This document shows, piece after piece, positions 31,949-41,111 of a stretch of DNA of 64,000 nt. Each line of letters begins with the position of its first letter. Position 1 is the first letter of the stretch. The stretch comes from G965230615 sp965230615. Lineage in GTDB: Bacteria; Pseudomonadota; Gammaproteobacteria; HTCC5015. The position numbers and the translations under genes were made by a program. The DNA lies in assembly GCA_965230615.1 (NCBI GenBank), contig OZ246012.1, forward strand, positions 2,976,001 through 3,040,000, read 5' to 3'. The notes below the pieces were generated by a model. It saw only the letters and a list, made by a program, of their open reading frames with translations, was not told the origin of the DNA and made no database searches.

Positions 31949-31985
31949 CAAAGCCCTTATCCAGTCATGCTGGTTAAGGGCTTTG
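31949..31985 (+). terminator. Terminator after the FG-GAP gene
   Basis: CAAAGCCCTTA (31949-31959) pairs with TAAGGGCTTTG (31975-31985), with a further CCAG/CTGG inner pairing; TTATA follows. Confidence 0.75.
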
Positions 31986-32139
31986 TTATATCTGCATTAA
32001 GTTAATATATTAATACGTATGTAAAGCTTTGTACGAGTCGATGAATGTCAACAAGGTAAAACACTATTGTGGACGCGTTAAATATTCATTAGCATTGCCA
32101 ATACCGTTATTAAACCTATTCAATAATAGGGGTAAACAT

Positions 32140-32637
32140 ATGAATACAAAACCGTGTATTGCCTGCCATGAAAATATACATATTGATGCTTTGAAGTGTC
32201 CGCATTGTCATCAGGTTCAATCCAAAGTCGCCAACCTGCCGAATAAGCCTTACTTTAATTATTTGATAATTGCGGTATTGTTATTTTTTGTGTTGTGGTT
32301 CACCTATTATATTGCGGTTTCCTTAATGCAAGACCCCTTAGAGCCTGTATTTGATATAGGCACAAGTAACTTAATAAATAGTGAATCTGCTGATGGATCA
32401 AGCATTCGTTGTGTTGCCGAGATCAAAAACCCCTCGCTGCGAAGGTGGGATAACTTTACCTTGCAAGCGGCTTTTTATAATGCTCAAGACCAGGTAATTG
32501 ATGTGCACTATGCTGGGCTTGATGTAACACTCTATCCGCAGTTTCATTTTATAGGTATTGTTGCGGGTGTTGCCAGAGCTCAGCAAGATGCTTATGCCCG
32601 TTGTGAGATATCGGTTATTAATGCCAATGATTATTAA
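32140..32637 (+). CDS. Zinc-ribbon membrane protein
   Basis: ATG 32140 with AGGGG 8 bases upstream gives 165 residues; the frame is open from 32029. Two CxxC pairs (CIACHE, CPHCHQ) at residues 4-22 form a zinc ribbon. One membrane helix follows (YLIIAVLLFFVLWFTYYIAV), then a beta-rich domain (VAEIKNPSLRRWDNFTLQAAFYNAQDQVID, split) resembling FxLYD-type extracytoplasmic domains. A 16-bp tandem repeat covers its last codons. Confidence 0.7.
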   Translation: MNTKPCIACHENIHIDALKCPHCHQVQSKVANLPNKPYFNYLIIAVLLFFVLWFTYYIAVSLMQDPLEPVFDIGTSNLINSESADGSSIRCVAEIKNPSLRRWDNFTLQAAFYNAQDQVIDVHYAGLDVTLYPQFHFIGIVAGVARAQQDAYARCEISVINANDY

Positions 32638-32678
32638 TGCCAATGATTATTAATGCCGGTGATTGTTAATGTTGGCAA
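32615..32678 (+). repeat. 16-bp tandem repeat
   Basis: TTATTAATGCCAATGA is present exactly twice (32615-32630, 32631-32646), then with two changes (32647-32662) and as a degenerate fourth unit. It spans the end of the zinc-ribbon gene and the start of the GNAT gene. Confidence 0.85.
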
Positions 32679-33145
32679 CAAGATCACTTATAATCAGAGA
32701 TGCACAAACCCAGGAAGCCGATAAGCTAAGTGCTTTAGCGATGCGCTCAAAAGCCTACTGGGGGTACTCACCTCAGTTTATGCAGCAGTGTCGACAAGAG
32801 TTAACCGTCGATGCATCGCAAATTCGTAATAGTCAATATGCATTTAAAGTAGCTGAGTTAGAGGGTGCATTAATTGGTTTTTATGCATTATTAAATCAAT
32901 CCGAAAAAATAATAGCGTTAGAAGCTTTGTTTGTTGAGCCACAATATATTGGTCAAGGTGTAGGACGTGCTTTAATGGATGCTGCCAAGTCACAAGCTGC
33001 TCAACGCGGTGCTAAAAAAATAAAAGTGCAAAGTGACCCTTATGCAGAAGCATTCTATCGGGCGGCGGGGGGGATCGAAATAGCTTCTCAGGAGTCGGTA
33101 AGTGTTCCGGGACGATATTTAAAGGTTTATATTATAGAGTTGTAA
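32669..33145 (+). CDS. GNAT-family N-acetyltransferase
   Basis: ATG 32669 (alternative TTG 32663); 158 residues. IRDAQTQEADKLSALAMRSKAYWGYSPQFM (split) is typical of the N-terminus of the GNAT group acting on small metabolites. The acetyl-CoA loop is VEPQYIGQGVGRALMDAA, with a C-terminal YAEAFYRAAGG. Substrate unknown. The start lies in a tandem repeat, so its translation signals may be recently altered. Confidence 0.83.
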   Translation: MLATRSLIIRDAQTQEADKLSALAMRSKAYWGYSPQFMQQCRQELTVDASQIRNSQYAFKVAELEGALIGFYALLNQSEKIIALEALFVEPQYIGQGVGRALMDAAKSQAAQRGAKKIKVQSDPYAEAFYRAAGGIEIASQESVSVPGRYLKVYIIEL

Positions 33146-33204
33146 ATAAGAGCATGTTAGATTGTAGATAATTTATACAGAAGCCAAAATCATAGACATA
33201 AGCC

Positions 33205-33621
33205 ATGCATAATCATGATGAACAGAGTATTGCGGTAATTAGACATTTTCTTACACTATTTTTTACTCAACCTGCACAATTAAAAGACTGTTGTGCATCG
33301 GGTGTTGTATTGTATTGGCGGGAAAAGCCGCTGGTTTCAGGTTTGGAAGCATTAACAAGCTTTGCTAGAGCGCAGCAGAGATGTTTTCCTGATATTGAAT
33401 TTAAGCTGAAAGATTATATTGCGACAGCAGATAAAGTTGCAGTTCGTTTAGTGCAGTCAGGGTATTTACAGGCGGAGTGGGAAGGCTTAAACAATATAGG
33501 TGCGCCGTTTGCCGTCAGTGAAACAATGTTTTTTCATCTTAAACAATGCTTGATCACTCATATATGGCCAGTGCTTGATATAGAAGATAAACGTCAGCAA
33601 ATTATGGCATATACAGACTGA
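33205..33621 (+). CDS. SnoaL/NTF2-like protein
   Basis: 138 residues. FPDIEFKLKDYIATADKVAVRLVQSGYLQAEWEGL (split) followed by PFAVSETMFFHLKQCLITHIWPVLD is the SnoaL-like cone fold of the NTF2 superfamily. Members are cyclases, hydrolases or ligand-binding proteins; no catalytic role can be assigned here. Confidence 0.75.
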   Translation: MHNHDEQSIAVIRHFLTLFFTQPAQLKDCCASGVVLYWREKPLVSGLEALTSFARAQQRCFPDIEFKLKDYIATADKVAVRLVQSGYLQAEWEGLNNIGAPFAVSETMFFHLKQCLITHIWPVLDIEDKRQQIMAYTD

Positions 33622-33739
33622 CATCAAAAAGATAGTTATATTTATATCAATATAAGCTGATAGCATATGATTTTGCCAATCACACAGCAGATATGACTGA
33701 GACAAAAATATTTACTAAATATGCGTCACCTTCAGAGTA

Positions 33740-34591
33740 ATGGTATTTTTTATGCGATTCTTATTATATATTTTGTTACTAGCTGGGCCATGTAATACAA
33801 CTTGGTCACACCCAAAGCAAGATAATGCATTAGTTTATGTGCCGGCTGGCTCATTTTTAATGGGCTGCTCTAAAGGTGACAAGCTGTGTGACCGTGATGA
33901 AGGGCCACAAGGAGGTGTGTCAGTTTTTGTGCCGTCATTTTATATTGATAAACATGAAGCATCTGTTGCTGAGTATCAACTATGTGTTGACCGTGGCGCT
34001 TGTGATAAGCCATTCGATTACAAAAGAACACATTACTGCAATTATGGCGCGCCAGGGCGTGGTGATTATCCAGTTAATTGTGTGAACTGGGTAATGGCCA
34101 AGCAATACTGTGAGTGGCGAGGTGCTCGTTTAGCTTATGAAGCTGAGTGGGAAAAAGCAGCGCGTGCTGGAACCGATACGGCTTATCCTTGGGGAATGAT
34201 GCCTGCTGATTGCAAACGTGCTGTGATAGATCCAGGTAAGCCTGGTGAGCGTGATACAGAAACCGATGGTTGTTGGCGCGATTTAAGTTGGCCCAGAGGC
34301 AGCTTTCAAGCAAATGCTTGGGGCTTGTACGATATGATTGGTGGTACCAGTGAATGGGTCATGAATTGGTACCAACGGGATGCGTATGTAAGGTATTACG
34401 CCCAGGGCAATTTGACAGGGCCTGTTGAGGGTGATAAAAAAGTTATCAAAGGCGGTTCATGGGATGAGAAACATTGGGCGCAACGTGTCTCTAATCGATA
34501 CTCAAAACCGATTAGAGGTAATCGAGATTTATATGGTTCGAATGGTATTCGATGTGTAAAGAGCGCTAAAGATAACAGCAAGAACCGCTAA
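33740..34591 (+). CDS. SUMF1/FGE-type protein, apparently non-catalytic
   Basis: 283 residues with a signal peptide at the N-terminus (ILLLAGPCNTTWSH). The FGE-sulfatase domain shows YVPAGSFLMGCSKGDKLCDRDEGP (split), then FYIDKHEASVAEYQLCVD, then NCVNWVMAKQYCEWRGARLAYEAEWEKAAR (split). The C-terminal RVSNRYSKPIRGNRDLYGSNGIRCV (split) lacks the paired catalytic Cys of true formylglycine-generating enzymes. It is more likely a binding or structural SUMF1 domain than a sulfatase maturase. Confidence 0.85.
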   Translation: MVFFMRFLLYILLLAGPCNTTWSHPKQDNALVYVPAGSFLMGCSKGDKLCDRDEGPQGGVSVFVPSFYIDKHEASVAEYQLCVDRGACDKPFDYKRTHYCNYGAPGRGDYPVNCVNWVMAKQYCEWRGARLAYEAEWEKAARAGTDTAYPWGMMPADCKRAVIDPGKPGERDTETDGCWRDLSWPRGSFQANAWGLYDMIGGTSEWVMNWYQRDAYVRYYAQGNLTGPVEGDKKVIKGGSWDEKHWAQRVSNRYSKPIRGNRDLYGSNGIRCVKSAKDNSKNR

Positions 34592-34603
34592 AAAGGATAA
34601 ATT

Positions 34604-34999
34604 ATGGTCAGTGTTCTGTATGCAGCAATATTAGCAATATGGATGTGCAAGTTATCATTCAATGTTATTAAGGCCAGACAAAAAAATAAAGTGAGTTATG
34701 CCGATGGTGGTATAGAAGAGTTACAGGTTGCACGTGCTGCTCATTCAAATGCGGTTGATTATATACCTATTAGCTTACTGTTATTATTTGCGCTTGAGTA
34801 TAACGGGGGCTATTTATGGCTGGTACATGGGCTTGGCATATTATTATTGTTAGCTCGTTTTATGCATGGATATGGTATTTTGGCAGGTGAGCATCAAAAG
34901 CGAGTGCTGGGTATGCAATTCACTTTTGCTGTTATTATTATTTTAGCGATAACCAATTTATGGTATTTGCCTTATGCTAAACTGATAGTGATTACATAA
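34604..34999 (+). CDS. MAPEG-family membrane protein
   Basis: 131 residues and four membrane helices. The signature is VARAAHSNAVDYIPISLLLLFALEYNGG (split), then LARFMHGYGI, the MAPEG pattern of glutathione-linked membrane proteins. It lies 12 bp after the SUMF1-like gene with AAAAGGATAAATT before ATG 34604, so it is probably co-transcribed. Confidence 0.87.
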   Translation: MVSVLYAAILAIWMCKLSFNVIKARQKNKVSYADGGIEELQVARAAHSNAVDYIPISLLLLFALEYNGGYLWLVHGLGILLLLARFMHGYGILAGEHQKRVLGMQFTFAVIIILAITNLWYLPYAKLIVIT

Positions 35000-35023
35000 T
35001 ATTTAATAATAAGACATTAAATA

Positions 35024-36202
35024 TTAATTCGATTTTTTCAATGTCGTTTTTATAATATGATTTTTTCGATATTGTTGTGGTGTTGTGTTTTCTAGCGTTT
35101 TAAAGACGCGGATACAAGTTTCAGCTGTGTCGAAACCTGATTCAAAAGCAATGGTTTTAACAGGGACTTTATAATATTGGGGGTTGCTTAGTTTTTGTTT
35201 GACATAGTTGATTCTATGAGTGTTAACAAATGCTTTGAAATTTGTATAGCCTAATGTTTCCCTAATATGGTTACGAATTTTATATTCAGGCATGTCGAAC
35301 TCAGCTGCAATTTTTTTAATAGTTAAGCTGCTATCAAGAAAGTATTTCTTTTGAATAAATTGATGCTCAAACTCCTGCGCCAGGCTTTTATTATCTGTAA
35401 TGTTTGCTTCTATATTACTAGTAAATAGTTGCTCTTTGCCTTTAATAGCCTCAGTAGAGGGAGTGTCTACCAGGTCAAAGTCTGTTGCTGGAATGGTTTG
35501 GTAGTCCGAATATGGCAGCTTGAAATTAAAAACATCTGACCAATCTCGGTTAAAACGTAAATAAGCCATATAGCCACCAGTAAAGGCAAAAGACCAGGAA
35601 AAAACATGCATAGCCATTGGCGTAGGTAAAATGCTAGAGGCAAACAATATCGAGCCAAATAAACAGAGAATGGTCATACCGATAATAGGCATAACACAAT
35701 GTGCCATACTGCCTAGGGGTACTTTGTTGTGGCAAACAGTTTTATTTTTTTGCACATAAAAAATAAAAGCCATTGTTGCAATAAGTGTTGCAATAAAGTT
35801 CCATGTCGCTAATAGCCGATTGAAAACATATTCAGTGGCGGTCGGGTCGATAACGGTATTTCTTTGATAATCGAATATAAAAAAACAGGCGCTTTGTACA
35901 AAGGCTAATGTCAGAATGACGACGAATGCAATGAAATGAAAGCGGGTAGAGGTTTTTATAATGGAACTGATAATTAAAAAGAAGTAGCAGCTTGGTAGAG
36001 CATATAAAAAGAACAGGCCGATACCCGTTATAGCATCCGGTGCCGCGTCATGTGTATAGAATGGCAGCATAGCCAGTGATATTCCGCCAAGTAACAATAG
36101 TTGATAAAGTCTGCCAGCGGCAAAATGAGTCGTCATTGTGCCACTGATAAAAACCATGATGATAAAGCCTACGCCAATAAGGGAAAGTACTTCAGTTGCC
36201 AT
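35024..36202 (-). CDS. AraC-family regulator with N-terminal membrane domain
   Basis: 392 residues. About seven hydrophobic segments occupy residues 1-215 (VGFIIMVFISGTMTTH; LFFLYALPSCYFFLIISSII; FIALIATMAFIFYV, approximate). The cytosolic tail holds the AraC helix-turn-helix pair (LTIKKIAAEFDMPEYKIRNHIRE; VKTIAFESGFDTAETCIRVFK, split) ending NTTPQQYRKNHI. Membrane-anchored AraC regulators of this kind sense a signal at or outside the membrane. The divergent 36.2-36.6 kb gap is the most likely target site. Confidence 0.85.
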   Translation of the reverse strand: MATEVLSLIGVGFIIMVFISGTMTTHFAAGRLYQLLLLGGISLAMLPFYTHDAAPDAITGIGLFFLYALPSCYFFLIISSIIKTSTRFHFIAFVVILTLAFVQSACFFIFDYQRNTVIDPTATEYVFNRLLATWNFIATLIATMAFIFYVQKNKTVCHNKVPLGSMAHCVMPIIGMTILCLFGSILFASSILPTPMAMHVFSWSFAFTGGYMAYLRFNRDWSDVFNFKLPYSDYQTIPATDFDLVDTPSTEAIKGKEQLFTSNIEANITDNKSLAQEFEHQFIQKKYFLDSSLTIKKIAAEFDMPEYKIRNHIRETLGYTNFKAFVNTHRINYVKQKLSNPQYYKVPVKTIAFESGFDTAETCIRVFKTLENTTPQQYRKNHIIKTTLKKSN

Positions 36203-36637
36203 ATTTAAAACCTATTAAAACTAAATAAAACGACCCGGATAACAACATATTCTATTTTTCTAGGTTATATGGCACAAAGAGTTAAGTGCAAAAACCAGAA
36301 TGCTAATTTAGACCAAAATCGACAATTTATCTCAATAAATAACAGTTGACAGAGATTTTTTTTCGAAAATTTGTGAGAAGTATCTCGAAAATGTCTGCAA
36401 AATATCAATTTTTAACAGGATGTAGATAATATCAAGATGAGACTTATCAATGAGATATCTTGATAAAAAGTGAAAAAAAAATGAGAAAATACTGACACAA
36501 TTAAGAATAATGTCACGTTATTAACACGTGGCCTTTCTAGACTAATAGCGGATAGCGATATCAAATGGCCGCTTAACAGTGATTGTGACTTTTGTTTTCG
36601 TTTAGATTAATAAACAACAAGTATGTAAAGGTTGGAA
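36203..36637. promoter_or_regulatory. Divergent intergenic region with inverted repeats
   Basis: 430 bp without a gene. It holds a perfect 9-bp inverted repeat TATCAAGAT (36430-36438) / ATCTTGATA (36457-36465) and a CACGT...ACGTG pair near 36513-36528, in A/T-rich DNA. It likely carries promoters for the AraC-type gene (left) and the HAD-Nudix-SGNH operon (right). The hairpin halves could be regulator sites. Confidence 0.45.
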
Positions 36638-37240
36638 GTGAAAATATTATTTGATTTAGGCAATGTGGTCATTGACTGGAATGTTCAAAAAATAATGGCT
36701 GCTTTAGAACTCAGTGATAATAAGAAAATGATTATCCAGTCATCATTGTTTGAAAATGGAACTTGGGACAAATTAGACAAAGGCCTTTTCACAGAAAAGG
36801 AAGTTGCCGAAAACTTAGTCAATAACAGCGTGCTTGAGCATGAAGATATGCGGCTCGTTTTTCAGCAGACTAAAGTCTCTCTTGAGAATATCCAATCAAC
36901 AATTAACCTGATGCATGAGTTATCAACAGCGGCTGTGCCAATGTATGCTTTGTCTAATATGTCTATTGAAACCTATTCTCATATCAAAGATCGTCAATTT
37001 TTTAATTTTTTTGAAGATTTCGTTATATCAGGCTATATAAAAATGGCTAAGCCGGAAGCGGCGATATTTGAATATACGCTGAATAAGTTTGGCCTTAATC
37101 CAGCAGAAACATTATTTATTGACGATAGCTACCCTAATATAGAAACTGCAGAAGCACTGGGAATACAGTGCTTGCATTTCAAACGATCAGATAGCTGCTA
37201 TCAGAAAATTCGAGCTGCAGCTAAACTACCAATTAAATAA
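36638..37240 (+). CDS. HAD-superfamily hydrolase (YihX-like)
   Basis: GTG 36638 is chosen because AAGG lies 6 bases upstream; TTG 36632 is too close. 200 residues. Motif I ILFDLGNVVIDW has the first catalytic Asp but Gly at the usual second-Asp area (DLGNV), as in YihX-type sugar phosphatases. Motif II is YALSNMS, motif III K at MAKPEAAIFEYTL, and motif IV FIDDSYPNIETAEALG. It probably dephosphorylates a small phosphometabolite. First gene of a three-gene run. Confidence 0.85.
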   Translation: MKILFDLGNVVIDWNVQKIMAALELSDNKKMIIQSSLFENGTWDKLDKGLFTEKEVAENLVNNSVLEHEDMRLVFQQTKVSLENIQSTINLMHELSTAAVPMYALSNMSIETYSHIKDRQFFNFFEDFVISGYIKMAKPEAAIFEYTLNKFGLNPAETLFIDDSYPNIETAEALGIQCLHFKRSDSCYQKIRAAAKLPIK

Positions 37241-37265
37241 AGTTCATCGAAAAGGGGCTTAGCGC

Positions 37266-37889
37266 ATGGAACAGTCATGGATAACAATGGCCAAACAATT
37301 ACATGCTATTGCTAAAACGGGTTTAGAATTTACAGAAAATGAGTATGATGTTGAGCGTTATTCGGATATTGCGGCCATTGCGCTGAAAATGATGGCTAAC
37401 TTGGCTAATGAGCCAATAGTTAAGATAGAGAATCTTATTTCGCCTAATGGCAAAGGCTATGTCACACCTAAAATAGATGTGCGTGGCGCTGTTTTCAAAG
37501 ATAATGAGTTGTTGTTAGTGCAAGAAAAGTCAGATGGCTTATGGACTCTGCCAGGCGGCTATGCAGATGTTGGTCTGTCAGCCGCTGAAAATGTGGAAAA
37601 AGAAGTCATCGAAGAGGCTGGCATAAAAGTGCGAGCAAAAAGCCTTTATGCGTTGCGGCATAAGGCGAAAGGTAACTATGATCCTGATGTCAGAGATTTT
37701 TATAAGCTATTTTTTCTGTGCGAAGCGATTGATACCACAACAGTATCGCCTGGGGCAGAAACAAGTGCTGCAGCATATTTTTCTGAGCACAGTTTGCCGC
37801 CATTGTCGACGGGAAGAGTTAATCAGCGGGATTTGCTGGGCGCATGGAAATTTAAACAAACTCAAGCAGAGTTTACGGAGTTTGACTAA
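37266..37889 (+). CDS. Nudix hydrolase with Nudix_N_2 domain
   Basis: 207 residues. An N-terminal helical segment (LHAIAKTGLEFTENEYDVERYSDIAAIAL, split) is the Nudix_N_2 domain of the X-linked nucleoside diphosphate hydrolase group. The Nudix box GGYADVGLSAAENVEKEVIEEAGI (split) has the E..EE metal-binding glutamates; the ADVGLS start is normal for this subfamily. It would cleave NDP-X compounds. The gene ends in TAATG shared with the next start, so it is translationally coupled. Confidence 0.87.
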   Translation: MEQSWITMAKQLHAIAKTGLEFTENEYDVERYSDIAAIALKMMANLANEPIVKIENLISPNGKGYVTPKIDVRGAVFKDNELLLVQEKSDGLWTLPGGYADVGLSAAENVEKEVIEEAGIKVRAKSLYALRHKAKGNYDPDVRDFYKLFFLCEAIDTTTVSPGAETSAAAYFSEHSLPPLSTGRVNQRDLLGAWKFKQTQAEFTEFD

Positions 37890-38551
37890 TGCAACAGATA
37901 CTGGTTTATTCTGATAGTTTAAGTTGGGGTATTATTCCTAATACGCGAAAGCGTTTGTCTTTTGATAAGCGTTGGCCAGGCGTTTTAGAAAATAAGCTGA
38001 ATACTAAGTCGTTGAGTGTGCGTGTTATTGAAAACTGTCTAAATGGTCGTCGAACTGTGTGGCAAGATCCATTTAAGTCAGGCCGAGACGGCTCTCAAGG
38101 CTTAGCAGAAGTGATAGAAATGCATTCTCCGCTTAGGCTGGTTATTATTATGTTAGGCACAAATGATTTTCAGCTGATGCATAATAATAATGCATGGTTA
38201 TCTGCACAAGGTGTTGGCAAACTGGTGAATATCATTCGGCAGGCCCCCATAGAACCTGATATGCCGGTACCGGAAATCTTGTTAGTGTCACCGCCTGATA
38301 TTCGAGAAGTGCAAGCCAATGGGGTTGAGAAATTTGCTGGGGCGCATCAGCGCTGTGTCGGGTTGGCAGCGGAACTTAGGGAAATGTCATATACATTGGC
38401 AACACATTTTTTCGATGCTAATAGTATTATTAAGGCCAGTGATATTGATGGCATTCATATAGATGCAGATCAGCATATATTATTGGGTCAGGCGCTAGCT
38501 GATATGATATATGTCAATATGGCAATGCATTTAAAGTATACTTCAGCTTAG
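37889..38551 (+). CDS. SGNH/GDSL-family hydrolase
   Basis: 220 residues, starting in the stop of the Nudix gene. Block I is ILVYSDSLSWGI (nucleophile Ser in DSLS), block III is VIIMLGTNDFQ (Gly/Asn), and the C-terminal DGIHIDADQHILLGQAL supplies the catalytic Asp-x-x-His. Likely an esterase or lysophospholipase-type enzyme. With HAD and Nudix upstream, it forms a small hydrolase operon of unknown pathway. Confidence 0.87.
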   Translation: MQQILVYSDSLSWGIIPNTRKRLSFDKRWPGVLENKLNTKSLSVRVIENCLNGRRTVWQDPFKSGRDGSQGLAEVIEMHSPLRLVIIMLGTNDFQLMHNNNAWLSAQGVGKLVNIIRQAPIEPDMPVPEILLVSPPDIREVQANGVEKFAGAHQRCVGLAAELREMSYTLATHFFDANSIIKASDIDGIHIDADQHILLGQALADMIYVNMAMHLKYTSA

Positions 38552-38575
38552 TTAAGCCTATTTCAGAAAAAGCAT

Positions 38576-38609
38576 GGGGTATTGCTAAATAGTAGGACGG
38601 CAATACCCC
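38576..38609 (-). terminator. Terminator of the DHOR gene (minus strand)
   Basis: GGGGTATTGC (38576-38585) pairs with GCAATACCCC (38600-38609). On the minus strand it is followed by ATGCTTTTTC, so it suits the leftward gene. No T-run follows on the plus strand. Confidence 0.7.
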
Positions 38610-38627
38610 AAAAAAGTTATCTAACGA

Positions 38628-40289
38628 TTACTTATTAATCTTTCTCATAAAGCGATCGAAACGTTTACGCTCAACAATTTCCATAATGGCCATACGGTCA
38701 GTATCAAATGTTAGAGAGTTCAAAAACTCCACTAATTCATCTTCTTGTCTATCGCTTAGCGCTAGGAAGGCATCACGTGATTCCTGAGCTTCTGAACGCC
38801 AAGGGTCACCAACAGGTGGTGGATCATCTTCACCGTGTGCTGTGATGATTTCACTTAGTAATGTGTATTGGCCATCGTGACCCCATGGAAAGCTACCATG
38901 AATACCCCACAGTGGTGCTGTTAAGAATACACCGCGTGGCAATGGCTCAAAGCTTTCGCCTTCAGGTGGATTAGGCTTGGCGCTGCTGCCATTACGTTGT
39001 TCACGCAGTACGGCACCCATCTGGTGACGCTTCAAGTCACTATAAATGCGTACTTTACCGTCGCGCTTAATACGTGGAGCACTGACGTCGCTGCTCGCCA
39101 GATCAATCGTAACTGACTTACCAGGATTGATTTTACTTGGTACTTCAAGAACAGTGCTATCTAGCTCTAGTGTAGGAGTGTGGCAAGATGCGCAACCGAT
39201 ATCAGTAAAAATCTTACGCCCATTTTTTACTGCTTTGCGATTAGCATAAGTTGTTTTCTCGATTGGAATAGGGCGGGATAACTGGAAAAGTGCAATTGCT
39301 GTCATATCACCGAATGTCAATTCATCGGTAATGCCATCACCGTCTGGGTCAGTACCAATGCCATATTCTTCCTGAGTCGGTAAGCCGAAGTGAAAGTCGG
39401 TTGGGGCAAATGTTGTAAAGTTTCTGACAGTATCGTAAGACCCATTTAAACCAAAAGGTCTGACAATTAAATCAACGGGTTCGACACCTTCAACGCCGCT
39501 AGTGTCAACAGAGCCATCTGGTAATGCAGTAATGCTACCGAAGTTAACACCTTTTGTGTCTAGAGATAAAGTAACTGCTGAACCCTGCTGCGCAGCTTTA
39601 GCTATTGCTTTGTCGCGAATCGACTGTAAATCTTTAGACATTTCTTTACCGAGCTGCTCTTTAGCGCCACTACCAAATACATGGTTTGTATTACGGTAGT
39701 TGATTGCTCGATCAATCGTTGGAGGGTCTGTTAAGATAAAACCTGTATCTTCGTCCAGTAGATCTGGATTCATAGACATATTGTTTTCAGCATTTTTAGC
39801 TTTTGATAGAACATTAGCCTTGAAGTTACCTGCGCCACCAACAACAAAAATATTACGACCTTCGTCATCATTCACTTTTTGGTGACATTCAACACAAGCA
39901 GTAGTGTCTGGACCAAGTAACATGCTGAAATCAACCTCTTTACCGCCTGGGTCAAGTGGTAAACCACCAACACCGTCGCCACGTGCTTTAGCACCTGGAG
40001 AGCGATCACGACGAGGGTCACCCCAGCCATCTAATTTGTTGAAGTCAACTTCCATTAAAAAACGACCAAATAACTTAAGTTCTTGTAAAGAGTACTTTTT
40101 GTTATCAATAGCTGTTTGGTCCATATGCATCGGTAATGCAGGAGCTTCACCAATTATCTCTTTAGATGGCTTAGGTTTGATATATGAACCATAGCCGTCT
40201 GCTAAGAGTAAAGATGGTGATAATGCCAGTATACCGCAAGCAAAGAGCCTCAAGTGCGGTTTATTTTTCCATGTATATTTTTTACTCAT
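38628..40289 (-). CDS. Di-haem oxidoreductase-like cytochrome c (DHOR/DUF1111)
   Basis: 553 residues with an N-terminal basic-hydrophobic signal peptide (LRLFACGILALSPSLLLADG). Two c-type haem motifs are visible, CVECH near residue 131 and CASCH near residue 365. The C-terminus APLWGIHGSFPWGHDGQYTLLSEII ... EFLNSLTF (split) is the DHOR/DUF1111 (putative thiol oxidoreductase) pattern, with LSxxxxxxL.EFL helix typical of haem-peroxidase relatives. It acts in the periplasm; the electron partner is not in this window. Confidence 0.84.
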   Translation of the reverse strand: MSKKYTWKNKPHLRLFACGILALSPSLLLADGYGSYIKPKPSKEIIGEAPALPMHMDQTAIDNKKYSLQELKLFGRFLMEVDFNKLDGWGDPRRDRSPGAKARGDGVGGLPLDPGGKEVDFSMLLGPDTTACVECHQKVNDDEGRNIFVVGGAGNFKANVLSKAKNAENNMSMNPDLLDEDTGFILTDPPTIDRAINYRNTNHVFGSGAKEQLGKEMSKDLQSIRDKAIAKAAQQGSAVTLSLDTKGVNFGSITALPDGSVDTSGVEGVEPVDLIVRPFGLNGSYDTVRNFTTFAPTDFHFGLPTQEEYGIGTDPDGDGITDELTFGDMTAIALFQLSRPIPIEKTTYANRKAVKNGRKIFTDIGCASCHTPTLELDSTVLEVPSKINPGKSVTIDLASSDVSAPRIKRDGKVRIYSDLKRHQMGAVLREQRNGSSAKPNPPEGESFEPLPRGVFLTAPLWGIHGSFPWGHDGQYTLLSEIITAHGEDDPPPVGDPWRSEAQESRDAFLALSDRQEDELVEFLNSLTFDTDRMAIMEIVERKRFDRFMRKINK

Positions 40290-41111
40290 TAAGCTTACCC
40301 TATTTTTATCAGTCTAAAAAAGCAGCATGCATCCGATAGCTCAGAAAATATTGAACGCAGATACAAATGCCGATAGCAACTAGATTCTTAGTTGCCATTA
40401 AGATAAACGAATGAAGAATTTATTTGATTTCACATGAGCAATGAATTTCATATAAAAAATGGAGAGAAACGTGCTTTATATTGAATGATCATTAAAAATA
40501 AAAGCTGAAAGAGAAAATGCGAGACATATAAGCCTAAAGTAATAAGATAATAGATAAGTTTGTTATGATATGAACCTGGGTAATAAGTTGGCAAGTGCTT
40601 TGCTATACGTTTCATATAAGCGAGAGAATATGATGGTGTGCTATAGATATTGGCCAATAAATGCGGCCAATAAATGCTCAGGAAAATTGCACTTGAGGCA
40701 TAAAAAAACTGAATTTCCACGCAAGGATCATTTTGGCAATATACCTGCCATAGCAGGTGCCTGATTCCCTTTGCTGTCAGGAGCTTGCTATGCTGGGTTA
40801 ATGCACAATAAAAAAATAAAGTGGCCTACTGTAAGCTGCTCGCTGCATATAACTATAATCCAGGCTACAACCCTAGCTTATCTCAAGCCCCATCATTGAT
40901 GGGGCTTTATTTATTTTATATTGGCGTTTTATGAATATCTTGTAACGAAACGTTACATACGTATTTTAGATAAGTCATTATTATCAAAGCGTTGGCCTGA
41001 ATAAGATAGTCCACAGCATATTACAAATATTAACAAAACCCTCCAAGAATCTAACAGCGCAATCACTATAGATTAAGCTCTCGTAAATTTAATGATAGAG
41101 GGGGCTAATGT
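40290..41111. other. Intergenic region with direct and inverted repeats
   Basis: About 820 bp with no convincing gene. It contains a perfect 13-bp tandem GGCCAATAAATGC (40652-40664, 40665-40677), an orphan strong terminator (40885-40907) and a dyad TGTAACG-AAA-CGTTACA (40941-40957). The dyad lies about 155 bp upstream of the DUF2330 gene and could be its operator. A small RNA ending at the terminator is possible; no start can be placed. Confidence 0.45.
40885..40915 (+). terminator. Strong orphan terminator
   Basis: AAGCCCCATC (40885-40894), 3-base loop, GATGGGGCTT (40898-40907), then TATTTATTTTA. No ORF of note ends before it. Confidence 0.82.

Noticed and set aside
40448..40764. ORFs on both strands upstream of the orphan terminator
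   Set aside because: No ribosome site or conserved feature; composition-driven.
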